Source of the DNA: Tannerella sp.
GTDB taxonomy: Bacteria > Bacteroidota > Bacteroidia > Bacteroidales > Tannerellaceae
Reading direction: 5' to 3'
DNA length: 6,205 nt
Assembly (NCBI GenBank): GCA_031290635.1
Contig: JAITNE010000035.1
Coordinates: 1 to 6,205, forward strand
The notes under the pieces are model-generated. The model was not told the DNA's origin. It saw nothing but the letters and a program-made list of their open reading frames with translations, and did not search any database. The translations under genes and the position numbers were made by a program. This document shows, one piece after another, positions 1 to 6,092 of the stretch. Each line of letters opens with the position of its first letter. The stretch's first letter is position 1.

Positions 1-26
1 AAAATCAAATTTTTTTTGACTCAAAA

Positions 27-304
27 TCGAGGTCGGCGATAGGAATGTCGAGGTCGGCGATAGGAAATTCCTCCATTTTTAGGTGCAAGGTCGAGGTCGC
101 GGAAAGGCAGGTCGAGGTCGCGGAAAAGGCAGGTCGAGGTCGCGGAAAGGCATGTCGAGGTCGTAGAAAGAGAACGTCGTGGTTGCGGAAAAGGACGTCG
201 TGGTCGCGGAAAAGGAATATCGAGGTCGCTAAAGAGAACGTCGAGGTCGCGGAAAAGCATGTCGCGGTTGCGGAAAAGGACGTCGCGGTCGCGGAAAGGA
301 ACAG
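27..304. repeat. Degenerate 21/22-bp tandem repeat array
   Basis: About twelve recognisable units with consensus near TCGAGGTCGCGGAAAAGGCA start at 27, 48, 91, 112, 134, 155, 177, 198, 220, 241, 262 and 283. Spacing alternates 21, 22, 21, 22 over most of the array, giving a 43-bp super-period, and becomes 21, 21, 21 at the right end. The gap from 48 to 91 is exactly two units; its second half (69-90) has lost the consensus. The plus strand is purine-rich. Both strands stay open in some frames because the unit lacks stop codons, but the 22-bp units shift the frame repeatedly, so a conserved peptide is unlikely. The array ends 17 bp beyond the stop codon of the minus-strand lipoprotein gene. 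No unique spacers are present, so it is not CRISPR. Its function is unknown. Confidence 0.9.
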
Positions 305-321
305 CGATAAATATTTGCTGT

Positions 322-1539
322 TTATTTGAATGTGTATTTAATAATAACAGGGTTAGCATCAGGAGATAATACCTCTTTTAGTATCTCCTTATTTCGTTCA
401 TCAAGCATATCTTCCGTAATGTAATTTCCCAATCCTTCGGGATTACTATATGTCAGCATATATTCATTGGTCATAAGATATGGATTAATACCAACAGATT
501 CGGCAAACTTGTCAATCAATATACATTTTTGTTTTTCTTTATCAAATATCAGATTAGCAAGTTTCCCATTTAGCTTTATTTTGGCGATGATATACTTGTT
601 ATTTTGACGTTGTCCAAAAATCCGATACGGACATTTAGATTCGATTTCCGCGAATAATTTCTGCGGATTATACGGATCTTCTTGCCATGTGGTTGTAAAT
701 TTAACTTTCTCCGAATCATACTGAAGCTTTCCGAAGTCCCATAAATAAGCCGGTTTTATCCCGCTTTTTTCTATCTTGTAGGCTTCCGCATTGAAATAAC
801 GAGAGAAATACCAATCTCCATGATAATAAAAGAATGGAGTAAAATCGAGACTAGAAAAAATATTGAAGTTTCCTTGTTCTTCAAATGCTTGAAAAATTAT
901 TTCTTCTTTTGACATATCATACCCAATTACTTTTAGAGGTTGAGACGCTCCATAAAACACATAAGTATGATCATCGAGTGAGATAAAGCGATGTACAGCC
1001 CGAATCTCACTCGATTTAACTCTGACGGTTTCTTTATACTCACCCGATAAATCATATCTCTGGATAACTCCCATAGGATCAAGTAACTCAATACTGGCAA
1101 TAAAGGGGTTTATTATAATATCATATATTACAGAGTATTGACCAGGACCTTGTCCTTTGTTATCAATCTTAAAAATAAATTTGCCGTGTTCATCAAATAC
1201 ATGTACAATGTTTTGCTGTCTATCGAGAGTATAATACCTTCCTTGATAAAAAACAAGTTTTGTCATTTTTCCGATTAAGACGTCATCTCTTGTTTCCAAG
1301 GGGATCAATTCAACTTGTTTAAAATAATCCGTAATAGATGGCTGTTGCGGATTGTCAAGCGGGACGGCTATTCTTGTGTTTTCTCCAAGGAGATAATAAG
1401 TACAAGAATCTTCATATACAGGCGTAATGGACTGAAGCGTCTGTGTCTTTTTTGACTGCGTACACGTGCAAAAAAGCAGACTAAAAGCAGCTACTATAGT
1501 TGGAAAAACCAAAAATAAAACTTCCTTTTTCATAATCAT
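322..1539 (-). CDS. 6-bladed beta-propeller lipoprotein, function unknown
   Basis: This 405-residue protein resembles the 6-bladed beta-propeller (DUF5128-like) lipoproteins common in Bacteroidales. Residues 1-26 form a lipoprotein-type signal: basic MKK, a hydrophobic stretch, then Cys24 and Cys26. FCTC at 23-26 is the better, though relaxed, lipobox. Unlike the two lipoproteins of the neighbouring operon, no acidic run follows the cysteine, so a periplasm-facing anchor is more likely. Family-like features are VELIPLET (76-83), LIGKM (88-92), YYTLD then VHVFDEHGKFIFKI (102-125) as propeller strands, the GQGPGQY motif (129-135), and the C-terminal NPVIIKY (396-402). The first ATG (1539) is used here, but the ATG two codons on (1533) fits the usual MKK start equally well. 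No Shine-Dalgarno is visible, as expected in this phylum. The gene diverges from the operon at 1849 and is visibly more AT-rich. The family's substrate is not established, so none is assigned. Confidence 0.88.
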   Translation of the reverse strand: MIMKKEVLFLVFPTIVAAFSLLFCTCTQSKKTQTLQSITPVYEDSCTYYLLGENTRIAVPLDNPQQPSITDYFKQVELIPLETRDDVLIGKMTKLVFYQGRYYTLDRQQNIVHVFDEHGKFIFKIDNKGQGPGQYSVIYDIIINPFIASIELLDPMGVIQRYDLSGEYKETVRVKSSEIRAVHRFISLDDHTYVFYGASQPLKVIGYDMSKEEIIFQAFEEQGNFNIFSSLDFTPFFYYHGDWYFSRYFNAEAYKIEKSGIKPAYLWDFGKLQYDSEKVKFTTTWQEDPYNPQKLFAEIESKCPYRIFGQRQNNKYIIAKIKLNGKLANLIFDKEKQKCILIDKFAESVGINPYLMTNEYMLTYSNPEGLGNYITEDMLDERNKEILKEVLSPDANPVIIKYTFK

Positions 1540-1573
1540 TTCTATTTATAAAATTATTCTTATTTGTAAGCTG

Positions 1574-1604
1574 CAAAGGAACGCATTATTTTCCGAACCA
1601 CCAA
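1574..1604 (-). promoter_or_regulatory. Probable Bacteroidetes-type promoter for the propeller gene
   Basis: Read on the minus strand, TTCCTTTG (1581-1574) matches the TAnnTTTG -7 consensus except for one base. A TTG (1604-1602) lies 20 bp upstream, where the -33 element is expected. The -7 box ends 34 nt before the ATG at 1539, the same spacing as in the plus-strand promoter of the divergent operon, which strengthens the call. Confidence 0.4.
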
Positions 1605-1694
1605 GTTTCTTGCCGTTATTATTCAAAATAAAACGTATTTATTTTCACAAACACTGTATTCGTCGGGGTTTTGAGAGGAAATATTTTTTGCGCC

Positions 1695-1706
1695 CTGTCC
1701 GGACAG
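1695..1706. promoter_or_regulatory. 12-bp perfect palindrome, candidate operator
   Basis: CTGTCCGGACAG is identical to its reverse complement over 12 bases and is GC-rich within AT-rich DNA. It lies about 100 bp upstream of the -7 box of the operon promoter. With no loop it is more likely a site for a dimeric DNA-binding protein than an RNA hairpin. A 12-bp palindrome can also occur by chance, so the role is open. Confidence 0.35.
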
Positions 1707-1735
1707 CGAGTAGATACCCCAAAAGACGGCGGCAT

Positions 1736-1784
1736 ATCCCCATTAATGGTTAGAAAAAGGCAAAAATTCACCATTAATAGGGAT
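1736..1784. promoter_or_regulatory. Inverted repeat with CCATTAAT cores, candidate operator
   Basis: ATCCCCATTAATGGT (1736-1750) and ACCATTAATAGGGAT (1770-1784) are inverted copies matching at 14 of 15 positions, separated by 19 bp. The left arm also contains a 10-bp perfect palindrome, CCATTAATGG (1740-1749). The cores are about 31 bp apart, near three helical turns, so two dimers could bind on the same DNA face. The right arm ends 22 bp before the TACCTTTG -7 box, so it covers the -33 region, where no TTG is visible. This arrangement suits a repressor or an activator. It does not resemble a classical Fur box. Confidence 0.5.
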
Positions 1785-1806
1785 GCTGCGGTCGGTAGAA
1801 AGGCCG

Positions 1807-1814
1807 TACCTTTG
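1807..1814 (+). promoter_or_regulatory. TAnnTTTG -7 promoter element of the porin/imelysin/di-heme operon
   Basis: TACCTTTG is a perfect match to the Bacteroidetes -7 consensus TAnnTTTG recognised by the main sigma factor. It ends 34 nt before the ATG at 1849, giving a predicted leader of roughly 25-30 nt that is A/T-rich and lacks a Shine-Dalgarno. No good -33 TTG is seen 19-21 bp upstream; that position is occupied by the right arm of the inverted repeat at 1770-1784. Confidence 0.65.
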
Positions 1815-1848
1815 CACCGTTTTTCAGAACATTTATATAGAGTAAAAG

Positions 1849-3177
1849 ATGAAGAAAATTATTTTGTTTTTGTGTGTAAGTATGCTTGCTATCAATGCTT
1901 TTGCACGAGACGGCGACAAGCGGGACGGCGACAATGCGGACGAGGATATCGACTTGCAGAAGGCGCTGTCGTTTGCCAAGTCCATATCCAAACTGACGCT
2001 TGGAGGCTACGGCGAGGCGGCATATACGCGCAATTTCTACAGCGACCAGTGGCAACGCTACTCGGATGCAGCCAATTATAAGGATGCAGGCAGTTACGGA
2101 CGCTTCGACCTCCCGCATGCAGTCTTCCTTGTGGGTTACGACTTCGGACACGGCTGGTCGTTCAACAGCGAGGTGGAGTTTGAACACGGCGGCACGGAGA
2201 GCGCTATCGAAATGGAAGCCGATGAAATGGGCGAGTACGAGCACGAAATAGAGCGAGGCGGCGAGGTGGCGCTCGAACAGTTCTGGATACAAAAGTCGTT
2301 CAACCAAGCGCTGAACCTGCGAATGGGGCATATCATCGTCCCTGTAGGCATGACTAACCAATACCATCTTCCTAACGAGTTTTTCACCGTCTATCGTCCT
2401 GAAGGCGAAGCTACTATTCTGCCTTGCACTTGGCATGAAACGGGTATCAGCCTCTGGGGACGCACCCGCCACTGGCGCTATGAAGTGCAGTTGCTGCCCG
2501 GTCTGGACGCCGACCGCTTCGGCTCTGAGGGCTTTATCAGCGGTGGCGCAGGCAGTCCTTACGAGTTTAAGATTGCCAATTCTTATGCCGGCGCACTGCG
2601 GTTGGACAACTATTCCGTCAAAGGCTTGCGCATCGGCGTGAGCGGATATTACGGCTACAGTTTCAATAATTCACTGACTAAAAACACTAAATATAAGGAT
2701 TGCAACGGCGCGGTAGCAATAGGCACGGTCGATTTTCATTATGCGGGACACAATATGGTTGTACGCGGCAACTTCGACTGGGGACACATTAACGATTCGG
2801 AAGAGATAACGAAGTTCAACAAGTCCTTGCAGGCAGCTTCGCCCTCGCCCAAGACAGCTGTAGCCTCCGACGCCGTATCAACCGGTATTGAAGCGGGCTA
2901 CGACATATTCGCACATATCGAAAACCTGCGCAAAGACCGTCAACGCTTCTTCCTCTTCGGACGCTACGAATACTATGATTCGATGGAAAAAGTCGAAGCA
3001 GGTATCCTGGACGCAGGATGGTGCGGAAAGGGACGTATGGCTGTTGGTCTCAACTACATGCCTGTAAACGAAGTAATCGTGAAAGGCGAATTTTCAAAAC
3101 GCTTCTATACAAGTAAGTACAACAACGAACCTTCGGTTACGCTTGGAATAGCTTATTCCGGATTCTTTACGAGATAA
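1849..3177 (+). CDS. Outer-membrane porin-like beta-barrel protein
   Basis: This 442-residue protein has a clear Sec signal peptide, MKKIILFLCVSMLAINAFA, probably cleaved after Ala19. An acidic linker (DGDKRDGDNADEDIDL, 21-36) follows. The rest looks like a transmembrane beta-barrel: alternating hydrophobic and aromatic strands such as LTLGGYGEAAYT (49-60), AVFLVGYDFG (91-100) and FFLFGRYEYY (367-376), with Gly/Asn/Asp-rich turns. LEQFWIQKSFN (142-152) and LRMGHIIVPVGMTNQYHLP (157-175) resemble the conserved core of Bacteroidetes porins related to the phosphate-selective (OprO/OprP-like) group. The barrel ends GIAYSGFFTR, with the usual terminal aromatic followed by two extra residues. Residues 108-143 form a very acidic segment with Met and His that may be a metal-attracting loop (inference). 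The gene is first in a three-gene operon; the next begins 21 bp downstream. The barrel call is firm, the family only moderately so, and the transported substrate is unknown. Confidence 0.75.
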   Translation: MKKIILFLCVSMLAINAFARDGDKRDGDNADEDIDLQKALSFAKSISKLTLGGYGEAAYTRNFYSDQWQRYSDAANYKDAGSYGRFDLPHAVFLVGYDFGHGWSFNSEVEFEHGGTESAIEMEADEMGEYEHEIERGGEVALEQFWIQKSFNQALNLRMGHIIVPVGMTNQYHLPNEFFTVYRPEGEATILPCTWHETGISLWGRTRHWRYEVQLLPGLDADRFGSEGFISGGAGSPYEFKIANSYAGALRLDNYSVKGLRIGVSGYYGYSFNNSLTKNTKYKDCNGAVAIGTVDFHYAGHNMVVRGNFDWGHINDSEEITKFNKSLQAASPSPKTAVASDAVSTGIEAGYDIFAHIENLRKDRQRFFLFGRYEYYDSMEKVEAGILDAGWCGKGRMAVGLNYMPVNEVIVKGEFSKRFYTSKYNNEPSVTLGIAYSGFFTR

Positions 3178-3198
3178 TATTTTAAAACTATAAATAAT

Positions 3199-4320
3199 AT
3201 GAATACATTTTTGAAATTTAGATTTATGACTGTGGCGATGTTTATTGCCACTATGGGATTTAGTTCCTGCGGCGACGATGACGAGAAAGACATCGAACTG
3301 ACCGCTAACGAGAAGAAGATTCAGGCTATCAACGAGTCCTACGTTACGGACTGCATCAAGCCTGTGTATAAACAACTTGCGGATGCTACATTCGACTTGC
3401 AGAGCGCAATCGCTACGCTGCAAAGCGCCAAGACGGACGCTAATGTAGTGGAGGCCTGCAATCTGTGGAAGTCGTCGCGACAGTATTGGGAATGGAGCGA
3501 AGCCTACCTCTTCGGCGCTGCCGACGAGTACAGTATCGACCCGCATATCGACACCTGGCCGCTCGATCGCACTGCTCTGCAAAATCTGCTCGATGGCGCT
3601 ATGACTAATGTTGAGTCGCAGATTGCAAACAGCGACAATTTAGCAGGATTTCACGGGCTTGAATACATCATTTTCCGCGAAGGTCAGCCTCGTTCGGCCG
3701 CTATTATTACAGACAACGAGATGCGCTATGCCGTTGCTGTAGTAGCCGACCTGGTGTTGAACTGTTGCCGCTTGGAAGCAGCGTGGTCGGGTCTTGCAAA
3801 CGTCAGTAGCGCCAAACAGGCGCTCTTGAAAGCCAGCGAGTTCAACGGCGAGGCAGATGATTTCGGCGAGCGACTGAGCGACAAGTGGGACAACAAGTCG
3901 GTACTGTCGGGCATGCAACAGATAGTCGAAGGCTTCATCACTATCGTCGATGAGGTCGGCAACGGCAAAATAGGCACGCCCTACAACGGCGAAGACGTCA
4001 ACTATATCGAATCGCCCCATGCCTACAACTCTATTCAGGATTTTGAGGACAATATTCAAGGCGTCAAGTTCTGCTATCTCGGCAAGGCTAATGCTACATC
4101 TGCACAAAACCTGTCGGTCAGCGCCTTTATCAAGGAACAGGACGCATCTACAGATCAGAAAATCATCGACGGCTTGGACAATTGTATCAATAAAATCAAA
4201 GCCATGCCGAAACCTTTTGTGTTGAACTATACCGACCCAAAGGTAGGTGAAGCGGTTGACGCCCTCGACGAACTCGTGAAGTTACTTGAATATGCAAACA
4301 ACAACCTGCTGGAAGACTAA
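3199..4320 (+). CDS. Imelysin-family (M75/EfeO-like) lipoprotein, probable iron-uptake component
   Basis: This 373-residue protein has the normal length of imelysin-like proteins, which are helical, form two bundles and are linked to bacterial iron uptake. The signature GxHxxE motif is present as GFHGLE (150-155). Two further family hallmarks are DTWPLD (118-123) and ESPHAYNSIQDFEDNI (271-286) leading to YLG (293-295). A signal peptide ends in the lipobox-like FSSC, placing the lipidated residue at Cys24. The mature start CGDDDEKD is strongly acidic, the kind of lipoprotein export signal that sends Bacteroidetes lipoproteins to the cell surface. Despite the M75 peptidase label, no classical catalytic site is recognised and metal or ligand binding is the more likely job (family knowledge). 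The gene starts 21 bp after the porin with no Shine-Dalgarno, and its stop codon directly abuts the next ATG. The family call is firm; the exact ligand is inferred. Confidence 0.92.
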   Translation: MNTFLKFRFMTVAMFIATMGFSSCGDDDEKDIELTANEKKIQAINESYVTDCIKPVYKQLADATFDLQSAIATLQSAKTDANVVEACNLWKSSRQYWEWSEAYLFGAADEYSIDPHIDTWPLDRTALQNLLDGAMTNVESQIANSDNLAGFHGLEYIIFREGQPRSAAIITDNEMRYAVAVVADLVLNCCRLEAAWSGLANVSSAKQALLKASEFNGEADDFGERLSDKWDNKSVLSGMQQIVEGFITIVDEVGNGKIGTPYNGEDVNYIESPHAYNSIQDFEDNIQGVKFCYLGKANATSAQNLSVSAFIKEQDASTDQKIIDGLDNCINKIKAMPKPFVLNYTDPKVGEAVDALDELVKLLEYANNNLLED

Positions 4321-5898
4321 ATGAAAAAAATATTTTATTTTTCTATTGCAGCGTTGCTTTTGGCCGGCTGTAGCGAAAAAGACGATTTGAAGGACGAAAC
4401 GGTTGATGTGCCGGAAGAGGAATGGTACTCGGGCGGCAGGTTAGGCACGGTCTTTAACGCTACTTCCTACGCTTACGAGCAGCCGACAGAGGCGGTCGTA
4501 AGCGCAGGCATGTCGCAGGCTTTCAAGTCCGGCGAATACTTCTTTGAGCGCGACTTCAATCAGAACACCGACGGCGCATTCCGCGGTCTCGGACCTCTGG
4601 CGGTGCGCACGGGCTGCCTCTACTGCCACCCTAACTACGGACATGGCGCACGTCAGACCGAATATCGTTCCTCACAGCGCGGTAACGGCTATCTGCTCGT
4701 CATCACCGACGAAACGGATACCTATCTCAGCTCGCTGACCGGCATGCCCCAGACCATCGCCGTAAGTCCATTCAAGCCGCCCGTTGATGAAACGAAAATC
4801 AAAATCAACTGGCTGGTTTATAGCGACGAATGGGGTAACCGCTTTGCCGACGGCGAGACGTATGAACTTATCTATCCCGAAGTAATCATACCGGAAGACG
4901 CCTATTACGTTCCTCTCGAAGTAAGCAGAAACGGCGCTACTATTACCGTTCCTTACGCTGATGTTCGCGTGAAGTTGGAATCGACGATAGGCGTTTACGG
5001 CACCGGTCTGCTCGACGCCATAGCCGCCGCCGACCTCAAAGCCGAATACGCGCGTCAGGAACAGGCGGGCATACGGCTCAATCCCGCTATCTTCGCTAAT
5101 GGCGAATGGGTCAAGACCTACGCTACCACCTCGCATCCGCTGCGTTTCACTTATGCGCTGAGTCGCGGGCCTCTTCAGGACGGCGCCGGAGCTAACGCAA
5201 TATGGAATATCACTAACGTTACCCGCTCCAACCGACGCTATCATTACATGACCGAGACCTACGCCCGTACAGCCTCGAAAGATACTGAAGTTCAGTCTGA
5301 ATTTTACAAGTTCTTCCCCGAACAAAACAAGACGGGCATAGTCGAGGACGACATCTACAATTATCTTATGGCTAAAGATTTGGCTGTAGAGATGAGCGAT
5401 AACGATTACATGAATTTTATGGTATGGCATCGCGGCTTAGCCGTTCCTGCTGCTCGTAACCTCGACAAACCGCAGGTGCAGAAAGGCAAGGAGCTGTTTA
5501 CCGAGATTGGTTGCTACTACTGCCACCGCCCGACATGGACTACGGGCGAGGATCAGGTCAGCGACCCCAGCGGCTTCTTTGCCGAAAATGACAGCCGCCT
5601 GCCCCGCTATCCAAACCAGAAGATATGGCCTTACACCGATATGGTGCAGCATCGTCTTGAGATGAAGAATGACATACGTACCGGCTGGTGTCGGACGACG
5701 CCGCTATGGGGTCGCGGACTAAGCCGCCTCGTTACCGGCGCAAGCGACCGCCTGCACGACTGCCGTGCCCGCACCGTCATCGAAGCTATCATGTGGCATG
5801 GCGACGCTCAGAGCGACGCCCGCCCTGCAATCTCCAAGTTTCGAGAACTGACCAAAGAAGATCGCGAAGCAATCTGCGAATTTATAGAATCGATATAA
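4321..5898 (+). CDS. Di-heme cytochrome c oxidoreductase (DUF1111/DHOR family) lipoprotein
   Basis: This 525-residue protein belongs to the di-haem oxidoreductase family, putative peroxidases distantly related to MauG and di-heme cytochrome c peroxidases. Two CXXCH heme-attachment sites are present: CLYCH (99-103) and CYYCH (398-402). The C-terminal signature is also seen: TTPLWGRG (459-466), LHDCRAR (478-484), VIEAIMWHG (486-494), and FRELTKEDREAICEFI (507-522). The signal peptide ends in a textbook lipobox, LAGC, with lipidated Cys17 followed by SEKDDLKDE, an acidic tail that fits surface export. The ATG directly follows the TAA of the imelysin gene with no gap, implying translational coupling and matched output. 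Heme attachment needs a cytochrome c maturation system elsewhere in the genome. An odd feature is cysteine at 457, 481 and 519; position 481 is usually glycine in the family's LHDG motif as recalled. The probable role is a redox step on iron or on a metal-ligand complex bound by the neighbouring imelysin (inference). Confidence 0.92.
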   Translation: MKKIFYFSIAALLLAGCSEKDDLKDETVDVPEEEWYSGGRLGTVFNATSYAYEQPTEAVVSAGMSQAFKSGEYFFERDFNQNTDGAFRGLGPLAVRTGCLYCHPNYGHGARQTEYRSSQRGNGYLLVITDETDTYLSSLTGMPQTIAVSPFKPPVDETKIKINWLVYSDEWGNRFADGETYELIYPEVIIPEDAYYVPLEVSRNGATITVPYADVRVKLESTIGVYGTGLLDAIAAADLKAEYARQEQAGIRLNPAIFANGEWVKTYATTSHPLRFTYALSRGPLQDGAGANAIWNITNVTRSNRRYHYMTETYARTASKDTEVQSEFYKFFPEQNKTGIVEDDIYNYLMAKDLAVEMSDNDYMNFMVWHRGLAVPAARNLDKPQVQKGKELFTEIGCYYCHRPTWTTGEDQVSDPSGFFAENDSRLPRYPNQKIWPYTDMVQHRLEMKNDIRTGWCRTTPLWGRGLSRLVTGASDRLHDCRARTVIEAIMWHGDAQSDARPAISKFRELTKEDREAICEFIESI

Positions 5899-5926
5899 AG
5901 TTTTAGCTTTTAAAACTTTATATCGA
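5890..5926 (+). terminator. 16-bp perfect hairpin overlapping the operon's last stop codon
   Basis: TCGATATAAAGTTTTA (5890-5905) and TAAAACTTTATATCGA (5911-5926) are exact reverse complements around the 5-nt loop GCTTT. The stop codon TAA (5896-5898) lies in the left arm. The position right at the end of the operon suggests a transcript end or 3' stabilising structure. No T-tract follows, and the stem is A/T-rich, so it is not a standard intrinsic terminator. A protein-binding or recombination site is an alternative. Confidence 0.5.
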
Positions 5927-5993
5927 AATATACGAGACGAGGTTTTTATAGGATAAACAGGATTGTGCAGATTGCTTTGCTGCGTGCTTCTGT

Positions 5994-6074
5994 GGGACGG
6001 ACACGTGCGAAGCAAGTCCCGCAGGGACGTAATTTTCATAACAGCAGGTAAGCGATAGCGCAGCCTGCGGCAGG
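5994..6074. repeat. Two arm/anti-arm/arm inverted-repeat modules
   Basis: Module one has GGGAC (5994-5998), its complement GTCCC (6016-6020) and a second GGGAC (6024-6028). Module two has GCAGG (6044-6048), its complement CCTGC (6064-6068) and a second GCAGG (6070-6074). In each, the middle arm can pair with either flank: a long-loop stem with the left copy or a tight stem with the right one. The pairing TGTGGGAC (5991-5998) with GTCCCGCA (6016-6023) extends module one to 8 positions with one mismatch or wobble. The modules resemble intergenic palindromic repeats. Confidence 0.5.
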
Positions 6075-6092
6075 ACATCCGATAACAAGAGG

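Larger units (their letters stand above)
1540..1848. other. Divergent intergenic regulatory region
   Basis: This 309-bp stretch separates two divergently read transcription units. No convincing gene is seen in it; open frames crossing it on the plus strand have no family-like sequence and overlap real genes. It holds a minus-strand promoter (near 1574-1604), a 12-bp palindrome (1695-1706), a 15-bp-arm inverted repeat (1736-1784) and a plus-strand promoter (1807-1814). It is long for a simple divergent promoter in this group, which suggests regulated expression of the operon. Confidence 0.75.

Noticed and set aside
10..26. T-tract plus the TTTTGA/TCAAAA inverted repeat at the left edge
   Set aside because: Short, A/T-only symmetry is frequent by chance, and no gene ending here on the plus strand can be seen.
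27..304. CRISPR array
   Set aside because: Units are directly adjacent and similar throughout; there are no unique spacers of constant length and no cas genes.
301..321. Terminator for the minus-strand lipoprotein gene (ACAGC/GCTGT inverted repeat just past its stop)
   Set aside because: Only five pairs with an 11-nt loop and no clear T-tract on the minus strand; too weak to call.
21..359. Open frames on both strands through the repeat array, giving heptad-like peptides (VEVAEK on plus, RDLDVLF on minus)
   Set aside because: The repeat unit lacks stop codons, so open frames arise automatically. The 22-bp units shift the frame along the array, so no single peptide repeat is maintained, and no start signals or signal peptide support a gene.
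1736..1784. Classical Fur box
   Set aside because: The arms share no convincing match with the GATAATGATAATCATTATC pattern; only the ATTAAT core is AT-rich.
1671..2081. Plus-strand open frame overlapping the promoter region and the start of the porin gene
   Set aside because: It runs through both regulatory repeats and the porin signal peptide in another frame, and its translation has no recognisable family features.
5890..5926. XerC/XerD dif-like recombination site
   Set aside because: The arms are 16 bp with a 5-nt centre, unlike the 11-6-11 layout of dif sites, and the sequence does not resemble one.
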